Assembly (NCBI GenBank): GCA_902774925.1
Contig: CACYKE010000001.1
Location: forward strand, 1 to 64,000
DNA length: 64,000 nucleotides
DNA from: an uncultured Prevotellaceae bacterium
GTDB lineage: Bacteria > Bacteroidota > Bacteroidia > Bacteroidales > Bacteroidaceae
Direction: 5' to 3'
The position numbers and the translations under genes are program-made. This document shows positions 24,151-33,735 of this stretch, in pieces (within the stretch, counting starts at the first letter, position 1; each line of letters opens with the position of its first letter). A model generated the notes under the pieces. The model was given only the letters and a program-made list of their open reading frames with translations, did not search any database and was not told where the DNA came from.

Positions 24151-26062
24151 GCTGCAAACGGTTGTGCTTCATACGTTCCATGTATTGCTGGATGATGGCT
24201 TTCAGCTCGCGCTCCATCTTCGTCTCGACATCTGTTTTCCCTTTTAGGTTGTTCTTCATCAGACGATCATCGAGTCTGTAAACGGTTTTCGTTTGCTGTC
24301 CGTCGAACTGAAGCACGTAGCCATATTTCACATATTGATAGATGCCATTGAGATAATTTACAGCCCAAGTGTCTTCTGCAGGTGTGTTCAGCACGTCGAT
24401 GCCAAAAGCGAGATAGGTTTTGGAGTATCCAAGCATACCGAGAATGGTGGGTAGAATGTCGATTTGCTGGGCAATCTTATCTTCCGTCTTGCCTTCGGGC
24501 TGCGAAGGGTCAAATATAATAATAGGTGAACAGAATCCACCTAGGTCTGACTGGTATTCTGCGTGGTCACTCATGTTGGTGTGGTCGCTGGTGAACACGA
24601 AGATGGTATTGTTAAACCAAGGCTGACGTGAGGCTGTTTCGAAGAACCTGCCAATAGCCATATCGGTATAACGGATGCACTTATGGATTTCAAGACCCTC
24701 TTCTGGATATATTTTCTGGTATTGCTCTGGAACAACAAAAGGGTGATGACTGCTAGCAGTGAAGACTGCAGTCATGAAGGGTTCATGCATCTTTGACATC
24801 TCGTTGGCATAGTACTGCAGGAATGGCTCGTCCCAAATAGCCCAGGTGCCGTCATAATCGTCGGTACCGTGAGCTGCCTCGTATTCCGTGCGTCCAAAGT
24901 ATTTCTGAAAGCCAGTCTTTCTTGCAAAGGCCTCAAAGCCCATCGAGCCATTCTGCGCCCCGTGGAAGAAGGCAGTCTCATAGCCCTCTTTGGCCAAAAG
25001 TCCTGCAAGTCCTGTATAATCGTTCATCGAGGCTGGGGTCAGGATGAAAGGTTCCACAAACATCGGAATGCTGGAGAGAATGCTAGGCATGCCGTCAATA
25101 CTCTTACGACCATTGCAGAAACTGTATCTGAAAGTGGTGCTTTTGCTGATGAGTGAATCCACGTAAGGAGTGTAGCCCTTGTATTTTCCGCCTTCAAGGT
25201 CTTTGTTGAGTGCGCCGATATATTCACGGCCAAAACTTTCGACAATCAGGACGACGATGTTTTTTCTAGTAAAGCTAGAATCACTAGAAATTCTAGAATC
25301 TCTAGATAATATAGAATCAATAGGATGGTGCACTGGGCTATAAATGGCCTCCATATCTGCCTCGTTCTCGAAATAGGTTGGTACTGTGAATACGTTTTTG
25401 CCAATAGTTCGGATGAGGGAGAAAGGCGTGTTTAGCACCAGTGCGGCATCGGTAGGTCGCTGGGCGTATTGGTTGGCGTTGGAGATGGTGATTGGACGCA
25501 CAGCAGTGGTAAAACCACCTCGGATACCGGCAACACAGAGCGGCACAATGAGAATCAGGCTGGCCAGATTGAGAGCGTGGTGTTTCTTTGGCGTGGCGTA
25601 AAGCCGCCAGAGGGGCCACATGACACCCACAAACAGCAGCACAAGATACCAATGATGAATAAACTCCGTTCCGATGATACTGCCCAGATTCCCTTCGTTG
25701 GAAAACTCACTGAATACCGTCGTTGTCGTACGACGCATCGTATATTGGAAATAGACGGAATCGGCAAGATTGATAGCTAATGCGACACCATTAATAATAA
25801 GGTATAGCCATTTGCAACACTGTTGATAGCCGCTTTGCTTGAAAGGCAACAGCATCAGCAGGATGTACAAGGCATTGGTGTAAATGATGGCTGAAGTATC
25901 GAAAAGTAGCCCGCCACGCCAGGCGTTGAAACTATAAGTAAGATAGTCAGTATTCTCCAAATAGTATTCTTGTCGCGCTATCTGATAGACGACGTAGACT
26001 AGCAGCAGATTCCACAACACTGCCAATAGGGGAGAATATGTCTTACTCATGAGTTTCTTCAT
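24137..26062 (-). CDS. LTA-synthase-type sulfatase/phosphoglycerol or phosphoethanolamine transferase
   Basis: This 641-residue protein has five N-terminal membrane helices (1-175) followed by a periplasmic sulfatase-fold domain ('KNIVVLIVESFGREY', 'NGRKSIDGMPSIL' around the Ser/Thr nucleophile, 'FFHGAQNGSMGF', 'FVFTSDHTNMSDH'). In LTA synthases and related enzymes this domain transfers a phospho-headgroup from lipid to a glycan. A TCTAGA-N3 array (25265-25316) encodes 'SRDSRISSDSS' (about residues 250-265) in the linker between membrane and catalytic parts. It overlaps its tandem paralogue by 4 bp. Confidence 0.85.
   Translation of the reverse strand: MKKLMSKTYSPLLAVLWNLLLVYVVYQIARQEYYLENTDYLTYSFNAWRGGLLFDTSAIIYTNALYILLMLLPFKQSGYQQCCKWLYLIINGVALAINLADSVYFQYTMRRTTTTVFSEFSNEGNLGSIIGTEFIHHWYLVLLFVGVMWPLWRLYATPKKHHALNLASLILIVPLCVAGIRGGFTTAVRPITISNANQYAQRPTDAALVLNTPFSLIRTIGKNVFTVPTYFENEADMEAIYSPVHHPIDSILSRDSRISSDSSFTRKNIVVLIVESFGREYIGALNKDLEGGKYKGYTPYVDSLISKSTTFRYSFCNGRKSIDGMPSILSSIPMFVEPFILTPASMNDYTGLAGLLAKEGYETAFFHGAQNGSMGFEAFARKTGFQKYFGRTEYEAAHGTDDYDGTWAIWDEPFLQYYANEMSKMHEPFMTAVFTASSHHPFVVPEQYQKIYPEEGLEIHKCIRYTDMAIGRFFETASRQPWFNNTIFVFTSDHTNMSDHAEYQSDLGGFCSPIIIFDPSQPEGKTEDKIAQQIDILPTILGMLGYSKTYLAFGIDVLNTPAEDTWAVNYLNGIYQYVKYGYVLQFDGQQTKTVYRLDDRLMKNNLKGKTDVETKMERELKAIIQQYMERMKHNRLQPTLQ
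25265..25316. repeat. TCTAGA-N3 nonamer array (about 6 units) in coding sequence
   Basis: CTAG words start at 25266, 25275, 25284, 25293 and 25302, plus a decayed ATAG at 25311: exact 9-nt spacing. On the coding (minus) strand the frame is TCT-AGA-NNN, giving Ser-Arg-x repeats. The spacer triplets differ from unit to unit. Confidence 0.85.
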
Positions 26063-27888
26063 CGTTCTTTCAAGTCTTTGGTAGCGGCCTGCAGGATAGC
26101 TTTAGCACGCTGCATCAGCATATCTTTATTCGCGCCATAGGAAGTCACTTCCCTGTCGCTGATGAAATCGTAGTTGACAAAACTGGTGGAGTCTATCATA
26201 GTGTAGCCGTCGTCATAGGTATGGATGGCAAAGGGGTGTAAATACGTGGTACTCAGAACATCACGGCTGAAATTGTAGTCGTCGTGGTTCAGTCCAAGCT
26301 GTCCTAAAAGTGTCGCAGCCAAATCGGTCTGATTGCATACCAAGTCTATCTGTCTGGCTTCCTTGACGGCCCCTCCTACCCATATCATGGGGATATGGTT
26401 CAGCAAAGGATAGGACTCGTTAAGACCATTGTGAACAATGCCGTGATCTGGCAGCATGACAACCAGTGTATGATCCCACAAATCAGTCTTTCGGAGTCCT
26501 TCTATGAAGTTACCCACACATTGGTCGAGGTAATAGAATGCGTTGAGTACCTCATCGTCGAAATGCTGGATGGGAACATCCCAGGGCACATGACTGCTAA
26601 GCGTGGAATAGCCAATCAGGAAAGGCTGGTGCATCGTAGTCGTCAGCTGACGGAGTGTCTCAAAGGTAATATCATCACGAACGCCCCATTTGGCTGTATT
26701 TTGCTCTTCTACTGTATAGTCTTTCTTCCAAGTCAGGTTCTGGAAACCTCCGGCAACAAGATAACTGCGCATATTGGTGAAGTTGATGTCGCCCCCATAG
26801 ATATAATGGGTTTTGTAACCTCGCTCCTGTTGCAACGTGCGGGCTATATTCGGTACCGTGTTTGACTTAACGGGCATCTTCATCACCGACATCGTTGGGA
26901 AAGAGGGGTAACCACTCCACGTACAGACGGTGCCGCGATCCGTACGCCACGAATTGGCGTAGCAGTTCGAGAAATAGATTCCCTCGTGGGCCAGACGATT
27001 CAGGTTGGGTGTAACATCTGTTCGTCCGCTGATTTCCGTAAACTGACCTCCACAACTCTCCAACAGAATAAGGATGATGTTGGGAGTCTGTGTCGTCAAC
27101 AGCGTATCGCAGTCTATGCTTTGGGTGTTATACAATTCGCTGACGATACGTTGGCTCTCCGAATCATCCATAAAGTGATAAGTCACATCATTGGTGGCAG
27201 TCTTCTCGAACGAAGCAAAGAAATTGAACACGGGGTTGACTGCTGAATGGTTCAGAAACTGGTTCTGAGAGAAATATACCTGTCCGACATTTGTCGTCGA
27301 CTCGTCGAGCCCTCCGCGGATGCCTATGACAATCAGGGGGATCATTAGTATTCCGACGATTGTTCCGTAGATGGCGGACTTTTTGCTCACACTCTTCTCG
27401 CAGGCCGTCCGAAGTTTGCAGGCTGCATCCAAATAGCCTATCAGGATGATGATGGTTGCTATGAGAAGGACGATGAAGCGCCAGATGATATAGCCTGTGG
27501 TCACGCTTGCCATAGCCTCAGTAGGCGTTTCGAGGTATTGCAAGCACGAGGCGTCGAGCTTGAATCCCCAAAAGGGGTAGAGGCTCGTATCTGCTACGAA
27601 GGCAAGTGCGAAGGCAAAGGATATCACCAGGAAATAGACACGAAGCGTGTAGATAATCCATCTTCCTGAAATCCAGAGACTTGCCATCATTACGAGAAAT
27701 GGCAGGCTGACGATATAAAGTGCTGTTGACAGGTCGAGAGTGATGCCGTGACCAGTGACTTGATAGATATCGGCATGAGCAAATTCGTGTCCCTCGTGAC
27801 AAAAGAACATAAATGCAAGCTTTGCAACGGTGAATACGACCACCGTCCAAAGATATGTTCTTATCAGAAATATTACTCTTTCCTTCAT
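26059..27888 (-). CDS. LTA-synthase-type sulfatase, paralogue of the next gene
   Basis: This 609-residue protein has five membrane helices and a C-terminal sulfatase-fold domain: 'PNIILILLESCGGQF', 'SWRTDRGTVCTWSGYPS' (nucleophile Thr region), 'THYIYGGDINFTNM', 'LVVMLPDHG'. It probably transfers a phospho-headgroup onto an envelope glycan or lipid. It is read with its paralogue (4-bp overlap), so both may act on the same pathway. The gyrB terminator lies just upstream. Confidence 0.85.
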   Translation of the reverse strand: MKERVIFLIRTYLWTVVVFTVAKLAFMFFCHEGHEFAHADIYQVTGHGITLDLSTALYIVSLPFLVMMASLWISGRWIIYTLRVYFLVISFAFALAFVADTSLYPFWGFKLDASCLQYLETPTEAMASVTTGYIIWRFIVLLIATIIILIGYLDAACKLRTACEKSVSKKSAIYGTIVGILMIPLIVIGIRGGLDESTTNVGQVYFSQNQFLNHSAVNPVFNFFASFEKTATNDVTYHFMDDSESQRIVSELYNTQSIDCDTLLTTQTPNIILILLESCGGQFTEISGRTDVTPNLNRLAHEGIYFSNCYANSWRTDRGTVCTWSGYPSFPTMSVMKMPVKSNTVPNIARTLQQERGYKTHYIYGGDINFTNMRSYLVAGGFQNLTWKKDYTVEEQNTAKWGVRDDITFETLRQLTTTMHQPFLIGYSTLSSHVPWDVPIQHFDDEVLNAFYYLDQCVGNFIEGLRKTDLWDHTLVVMLPDHGIVHNGLNESYPLLNHIPMIWVGGAVKEARQIDLVCNQTDLAATLLGQLGLNHDDYNFSRDVLSTTYLHPFAIHTYDDGYTMIDSTSFVNYDFISDREVTSYGANKDMLMQRAKAILQAATKDLKER

Positions 27889-27902
27889 TGTTCTTCTTTT
27901 AA

Positions 27903-27937
27903 AATAAGGAGAACCTCGGACAAAGGCTCTCCTTATT
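27903..27937 (-). terminator. Terminator after gyrB
   Basis: AATAAGGAGA and its exact complement TCTCCTTATT form a 10-bp stem with a 15-nt loop. On the minus strand it is followed by TTTTAAAAG. It separates gyrB from the sulfatase pair. Confidence 0.75.
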
Positions 27938-27956
27938 TATTATACAGGAATGGATA

Positions 27957-29948
<1,992 letters not shown>

Positions 29949-29967
29949 TTATTGATTATTTAGGTTG

Positions 29968-29975
29968 CAAAGGTA
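29968..29975 (-). promoter_or_regulatory. -7 element of gyrB
   Basis: TACCTTTG on the minus strand, 34 bp before the ATG at 29933; matches TAnnTTTG. The -33 element is not clear. Confidence 0.6.
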
Positions 29976-30019
29976 CTAAATTTCTGGGACTTAAACGAAA
30001 GAAAAGTGTTTATTTTTTA

Positions 30020-30060
30020 TAAAAAATAAAAGACCGCGCTTCTTTTTGCGAAGTGCGGCC
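30020..30060 (-). terminator. Terminator after rpsT
   Basis: On the minus strand GGCCGCACTTC and GAAGCGCGGTC form an 11-bp stem (with one wobble) followed by TTTTATTTTTT. Confidence 0.85.
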
Positions 30061-30082
30061 TCTATGCTTGGGTTATTTTTCT

Positions 30083-30337
30083 TTATCCCAGCTTGCTGAT
30101 GTGCAGAGCAAGACTTGACTTCAGGTTAGCGGCCTTGTTCTTGTGGATGATGTTGGTCTTAGCCAGCTTATCCAGCATCTTCTGTACTTTGGGGTACAGG
30201 GCGGCTGCCTCTTCCTTGTTGGTCATAGCGCGCAGCTTGCGAACAGCGTTACGCATAGTCTTGGCATAGTAGTGATTGTGCTCTGCCTTCTTCTTGTCCT
30301 GACGAATTCTCTTCAGGGATGATTTGTGATTTGCCAT
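30083..30337 (-). CDS. rpsT: 30S ribosomal protein S20
   Basis: This 84-residue basic protein starts '[21 protein letters not shown]' with the S20 family pattern ('[14 protein letters not shown]', '[18 protein letters not shown]'). It binds 16S rRNA in the body of the small subunit. It is preceded by tRNA-Glu on the same strand, so both may be made from one transcript. Confidence 0.96.
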   Translation of the reverse strand: MANHKSSLKRIRQDKKKAEHNHYYAKTMRNAVRKLRAMTNKEEAAALYPKVQKMLDKLAKTNIIHKNKAANLKSSLALHISKLG

Positions 30338-30364
30338 TTTAATTTTTGTTTTTTAATTGTTTAA

Positions 30365-30548
30365 CTTAAAGCTTGTGGGTCTTGCGCCTCTGTGGGCTGC
30401 CCTGGGCGGGTTTTTACACCCTCTGCCACCATTCCCCTCGCGAGTAGCACTTGGCTGTGCAGATGACAGATTTAAAATCGTGATTAAGCGAGTGCCATCA
30501 AGCTTGCTTGAATGGCCGAGCGTGAACGAGTTCAAGCCCGTGGCTTAA
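30365..30548 (-). other. GC-rich island of unknown nature between tRNA-Glu and rpsT
   Basis: About 185 bp markedly richer in G+C than its flanks, with several inverted repeats on the minus strand (AAGCC-ACG-GGCTT, CATTCAAGC-AA-GCTTGATG, GGGT-GTAAAA-ACCC, GCCC-A-GGGC). Short open frames exist on both strands but neither has a convincing start or family. It could be a structured RNA in the leader of rpsT, a processed spacer of the tRNA transcript, or an interspersed repeat. Confidence 0.4.
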
Positions 30549-30552
30549 TTTG

Positions 30553-30624
30553 TAGTCCCTAGGAGAGTCGAACTCCTCTTTAGAGAATGAAAATCTCTCG
30601 TCCTAACCGATAGACGAAGGGACC
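30553..30624 (-). tRNA. tRNA-Glu (anticodon TTC)
   Basis: The minus strand folds as a 72-nt cloverleaf: acceptor GGTCCCT / AGGGACT plus A73, anticodon arm GAGA-TTTTCAT-TCTC with anticodon TTC, and T arm AGGAG-TTCGACT-CTCCT. CCA is not encoded. Confidence 0.93.
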
Positions 30625-30666
30625 CCTCCGTACGCAAAAAGTTACCCAATTGCGCAAAAGTGGGTG

Positions 30667-30698
30667 CAAAGGTACTGCTTTTTTCTTGAATGAACAAA
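30667..30698 (-). promoter_or_regulatory. Promoter of tRNA-Glu (and possibly rpsT)
   Basis: On the minus strand TTTG (30698-30695), 20 bp, then TACCTTTG (30674-30667). Confidence 0.68.
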
Positions 30699-30737
30699 TT
30701 TTCTTAGAAAAAAATGCGTTATTTGCGTATTTTTGTG

Positions 30738-30745
30738 TAATTTTG
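30738..30745 (+). promoter_or_regulatory. -7 element of recO (near-leaderless)
   Basis: TAATTTTG is followed by only five bases (GGGCG) before the ATG at 30751, so the expected transcription start almost coincides with the start codon. Confidence 0.55.
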
Positions 30746-30750
30746 GGGCG

Positions 30751-31479
30751 ATGTTAGTTAAAACGGAAGCCATTGTGCTCCATTCTTTGAAGTATGGAGA
30801 GACGCGTCTCATCGTCGATTTATTTACGAGAGAGGCGGGTCGCTTGTCGTGTATTGTGCCACTTCCGAAGACACCCAGATCGCGACTGAAGAAGCAATAC
30901 TTCCAACCGATGACCCTGCTCGAAGTGGAGATAGACCTGCGCCAGCGACTACAATTGCAGAAGATGAAGGACGCGCGCCTATTGTCGGCCTACGCCACCA
31001 TTCCCTTTTCACCAGAAAAGCTGGCGCTCTCGCTGTTCGTTGCCGAGTTCCTTTATCACGCCTTGCGCTCAGAACAGAAAAACGAACACCTCTTCGCCTA
31101 TATCTGCGATTCCATGCAATGGCTCGATATTGCAGAGAAGAATTTCGCCAACTTTCACCTTACTTTTCTTATGCGCATGAGTCGTTTCTTGGGTTTTTAT
31201 CCTAATCTCGACGACTACGTGGATGGTTGTGTGTTCGACTTGCGTGCAGCAACATTCTCTTTGCTGATTCCCACTCACCGCGATTTCCTGCAACCAGACG
31301 ACGCGCGACGCATCCACACTCTCATGCGAATGGACTTCCCTACGATGCACCTCTACCGCCTGAACCGCATGGACCGTAACCGTATTGTTGACGTTTTGCT
31401 TCGCTACTACAGTCTCCACATTCCCCAATTTCCTGAACTCAAGAGCCTCAGTGTCTTGCAGGAACTGTGGGCCGATTGA
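30751..31479 (+). CDS. recO: DNA repair protein RecO
   Basis: This 242-residue protein has an N-terminal OB-fold ('MLVKTEAIVLHSLKYGETRLIVDLFTREAGR' in outline) and a helical C-terminal part with 'RMSRFLGFYPNL' and a closing 'HIPQFPELKSLSVLQELW'. Both parts are typical of Bacteroidetes RecO. It assists RecR in loading RecA on SSB-coated gaps. The frame is open six codons upstream, but Met at 30751 fits the family and lies just after the promoter element. Confidence 0.9.
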   Translation: MLVKTEAIVLHSLKYGETRLIVDLFTREAGRLSCIVPLPKTPRSRLKKQYFQPMTLLEVEIDLRQRLQLQKMKDARLLSAYATIPFSPEKLALSLFVAEFLYHALRSEQKNEHLFAYICDSMQWLDIAEKNFANFHLTFLMRMSRFLGFYPNLDDYVDGCVFDLRAATFSLLIPTHRDFLQPDDARRIHTLMRMDFPTMHLYRLNRMDRNRIVDVLLRYYSLHIPQFPELKSLSVLQELWAD

Positions 31480-31607
31480 AACAATCAAAGGGAGAAATCG
31501 GGGAAAGAAGCCCTGTAACTTCTGAGAAAAAACACTGAAGCACACCCCACTTCCTGTTTTTTCTTCATTTTTTCCCCTTTCTTTGCTTTGTTTTCAAAAA
31601 AATAACC

Positions 31608-31615
31608 TATATTTG
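31608..31615 (+). promoter_or_regulatory. -7 element of the lipocalin-like lipoprotein gene
   Basis: TATATTTG, with TTTG at 31587-31590 at a shortened distance of 17 bp. The leader is about 50 nt. Confidence 0.55.
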
Positions 31616-31666
31616 CACCACGTTTCGAATGAGATACCATTTTTATAACTTAAAATAAAAACTATT

Positions 31667-32065
31667 ATGAAGAAAAAGTATTTTTGGAACATGTTGGCTA
31701 TCTTGATGGTCACAATGATGAGTGTTAGCTTTATTTCGTGTGGTGGTGATGATGAAGGCAGTGGTGGTGCAGGAGACTCTGCTATAATAGGAAAGTGGTA
31801 TAGTGTCAATTCTACTTATACTGCAGGATGGATGTTTAATTCTAACGGAAGTTGCTTTTTTGGTGAATGGGGGAATGGCAGGACTGAAAAGTGGGGTGAT
31901 GATGCCACGGGAAAATGGTCTACATCTGGCAATACCCTCACCGTTACATGGACTGACGAAGAAGGTTCCGATGTAGAGAAATACACATACACTGTTTCCA
32001 ACGATGGAAAGACGTTAACACTTACTAATTCTAAAGGAAAGACAACTGTCTATACAAAACAATAA
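31667..32065 (+). CDS. Lipocalin-like small lipoprotein
   Basis: This 132-residue lipoprotein has a signal peptide ending 'SVSFISCGGDD'. The mature part is one beta-rich domain opening 'IIGKWYSVNSTYTAGWMF' and closing with 'YTVSNDGKTLTLTNSKGKTTVY', like the lipocalin-type domains common in Bacteroidales lipoproteins. Function unknown; probably outer-membrane-attached. It is monocistronic, with its own promoter and terminator. Confidence 0.82.
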   Translation: MKKKYFWNMLAILMVTMMSVSFISCGGDDEGSGGAGDSAIIGKWYSVNSTYTAGWMFNSNGSCFFGEWGNGRTEKWGDDATGKWSTSGNTLTVTWTDEEGSDVEKYTYTVSNDGKTLTLTNSKGKTTVYTKQ

Positions 32066-32092
32066 TAATATGAACCAATATGAGATTAGAAA

Positions 32093-32124
32093 CAGGGCTT
32101 GCTTTAATGCAAGTCCTGTTTTCT
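32093..32124 (+). terminator. Terminator of the lipoprotein gene
   Basis: CAGGGCTTGC and GCAAGTCCTG form a 10-bp stem with one G-U pair around six bases, followed by TTTTCTT. Confidence 0.8.
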
Positions 32125-32146
32125 TCCACTAATATAAAGGGGGAAA

Positions 32147-32300
32147 GTGCCTGGCAAACAGGGATTTAGTGCCGATGTAACAGGGATGGAGTGCCTAGGT
32201 AAACGGATTCGGGCTGCAGCCCAAATTAATTCGGCCTCCCGCCCGAATTGATGCGGGCGGGAGACCGTATTATTGCGAGCGGGAGGTCGCAACCGACTTT
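32147..32300. repeat. Seven 22-bp phased units between lipoprotein and murF
   Basis: Seven consecutive 22-bp units start at 32147, 32169, 32191, 32213, 32235, 32257 and 32279. The first three open with GTGCC and carry AAC-GG-AT; the last three share GCGGGAG-type and AATT/TATT-type halves, partly as complements (CCTCCCGCC versus GGCGGGAG). GC-rich and AT-rich halves alternate every two helical turns. The array ends at the murF stop codon and fills the gap. Confidence 0.75.
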
Positions 32301-33688
32301 TATAGGAGGGTAGGTAGCTCGTAAAGATGAGTGCTGTTCGAACCCTTGATGAGGATGTAACGACCAGCGGGCTGCTCTTGGGAGATAGCCTGCTTCACCT
32401 CGTCGACATTGGCGAAGGTGCGATATGGCTTTTGGCCATTGGCTTTTGGCCATTGGCTATTAGCTTTTTGGAATTCTGACCCCACGAGCCAAACCTCGTC
32501 GAACTGGGCTTCTTCGAGCAGGGCGATAATCTTCTGGTGCTCCTCTTGCGACACGTCGCCCAGTTCGCCCATCATGCCCAGAATGGCCATTTTGGGCGAT
32601 ACCTCCATCAGTCGGAAGTTCTCTAATGCGGCCTTCATGGAGGTGGGGTTGGCGTTATAAGCGTCAACGATGAGGTGATTCTTCTGCGTTTCCGTCAATT
32701 GCGAGCGGTTGTTGGTAGGCACGTAGCTTTCAAGAGCGTGATTAATCTGCTCGAAGGGGATGTTGTTGACGTAGCCTATCGTGATGGCTGCCAGCATGTT
32801 GTCAAGATTGTAGGCGCCAATGAGGTGCGTCTGGACAGTAAACCATTCGCCCACGTAGCCAGCATCAGCATCCTGCTCGCGCCAGCGGAATTTGAGGAAT
32901 GGTGCACAGGAGATGACCTCGCCACGAATGAGGATATCCTCAGCGTCGCTCTGACCATAATAATAGATGTCGGGCTTTTGGCTGTTGGCTATCATTTCCA
33001 TGAGGTGTTCGTTGTCGCGATTGACAAAGAGCGGACAATCGTGCGCCAACAGGAAATCGTAGAGCTCGCCCTTCGTCTTGCAAACGCCCTCGAACGAGCC
33101 AAAACCCTGCAGATGGGCGCGTCCTACGTTGGTAATCAATCCACAGTTGGGCTCGGCAGTCTCTACGAGTGTCTTGATATCGCCAGGATGCGAGGCGCCC
33201 ATCTCGACAACGGCAATATCGTGGCTGTCGTTGAGGCGGAACAGCGTCTTAGGCACGCCAACGTCGTTGTTGAAGTTGCCCTCCGTTGCCATGACGTTAT
33301 AGCATTCAGCCAACACAGCGCGAATCAGTTCCTTCGTCGTCGTCTTGCCATTGGTGCCAGTAATGCCAATGACAGGAATGTCGAACTGGCGACGATGCTC
33401 GCGAGCCAGATCCTTATAGGTTTGCAGGCAGTTGTCGACAAGGATGAGGCGCTGCTTAAAATCATCTAGAGTCTCTAGATTTTCTAGATGTTCTAGATTT
33501 TCTAGAGTCTCTGGCTCGTCGATAATAGCGTAGCTACAGCCTTTCTCGAGGGCTGACACTGCAAACTGGTTGCCATTGAACGACTCACCCTTTAAGGCCA
33601 GAAAGATACTTCCCTCTGGACAGTTGCGCGAATCCGTCGTGATACACGGATGTTGCTGGTATAGCTGGTATAGTTCTTCTATTTTCAT
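32300..33688 (-). CDS. murF: UDP-N-acetylmuramoyl-tripeptide--D-alanyl-D-alanine ligase
   Basis: This 462-residue Mur ligase starts 'MKIEELYQLYQQHPCITTDSRN', with the ATP loop 'GITGTNGKTTTKELI', then 'VVEMGASHPGDI' and the C-terminal 'VDAYNANPTSMKAALENF'. It adds D-Ala-D-Ala to the peptidoglycan precursor. It carries three repeat insertions: a TCTAGA-N3 array at residues ~59-75 (L-E-x repeats) and TTGGC-N2 heptamers at ~233-239 and ~408-421 ('ANSQWPKANGQKP'). The start 33688 is chosen because the frame upstream runs through the promoter element. Confidence 0.93.
   Translation of the reverse strand: MKIEELYQLYQQHPCITTDSRNCPEGSIFLALKGESFNGNQFAVSALEKGCSYAIIDEPETLENLEHLENLETLDDFKQRLILVDNCLQTYKDLAREHRRQFDIPVIGITGTNGKTTTKELIRAVLAECYNVMATEGNFNNDVGVPKTLFRLNDSHDIAVVEMGASHPGDIKTLVETAEPNCGLITNVGRAHLQGFGSFEGVCKTKGELYDFLLAHDCPLFVNRDNEHLMEMIANSQKPDIYYYGQSDAEDILIRGEVISCAPFLKFRWREQDADAGYVGEWFTVQTHLIGAYNLDNMLAAITIGYVNNIPFEQINHALESYVPTNNRSQLTETQKNHLIVDAYNANPTSMKAALENFRLMEVSPKMAILGMMGELGDVSQEEHQKIIALLEEAQFDEVWLVGSEFQKANSQWPKANGQKPYRTFANVDEVKQAISQEQPAGRYILIKGSNSTHLYELPTLL
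32425..32466. repeat. TTGGC-N2 heptamer array (6 units) in murF
   Basis: ATGGCTT, TTGGCCA, TTGGCTT, TTGGCCA, TTGGCTA and TTAGCTT with strict 7-nt period. On the coding strand it encodes K-A-N-S-Q-W-P-K-A-N-G-Q-K-P in the C-terminal domain of MurF. Confidence 0.82.
32971..32991. repeat. Second TTGGC-N2 heptamer array (3 units) in murF
   Basis: CGGGCTT, TTGGCTG and TTGGCTA, the same heptamer core as at 32425-32466 in the same gene, encoding A-N-S-Q-K-P. Confidence 0.65.
33465..33514. repeat. TCTAGA-N3 nonamer array in murF
   Basis: CTAG starts at 33466, 33475, 33484, 33493 and 33502, with a decayed CTGG at 33511. The coding (minus) frame is CTA-GAN-NNN, giving Leu-Glu-x repeats ('TLENLEHLENLETLDD'). 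Confidence 0.85.
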
Positions 33689-33692
33689 GCTG

Positions 33693-33700
33693 CGAAGGTA
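33693..33700 (-). promoter_or_regulatory. -7 element of murF (near-leaderless)
   Basis: TACCTTCG on the minus strand is separated from the murF ATG (33688) by only four bases. Confidence 0.5.
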
Positions 33701-33735
33701 CAAAGAAAAAACGGACTACGGAAATATTTCTTCAT

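Noticed and set aside
30357..30548. Small protein genes on either strand between rpsT and tRNA-Glu
   Set aside because: Both strands have similar open frames with odd composition; inverted repeats explain the region better as RNA or repeat.
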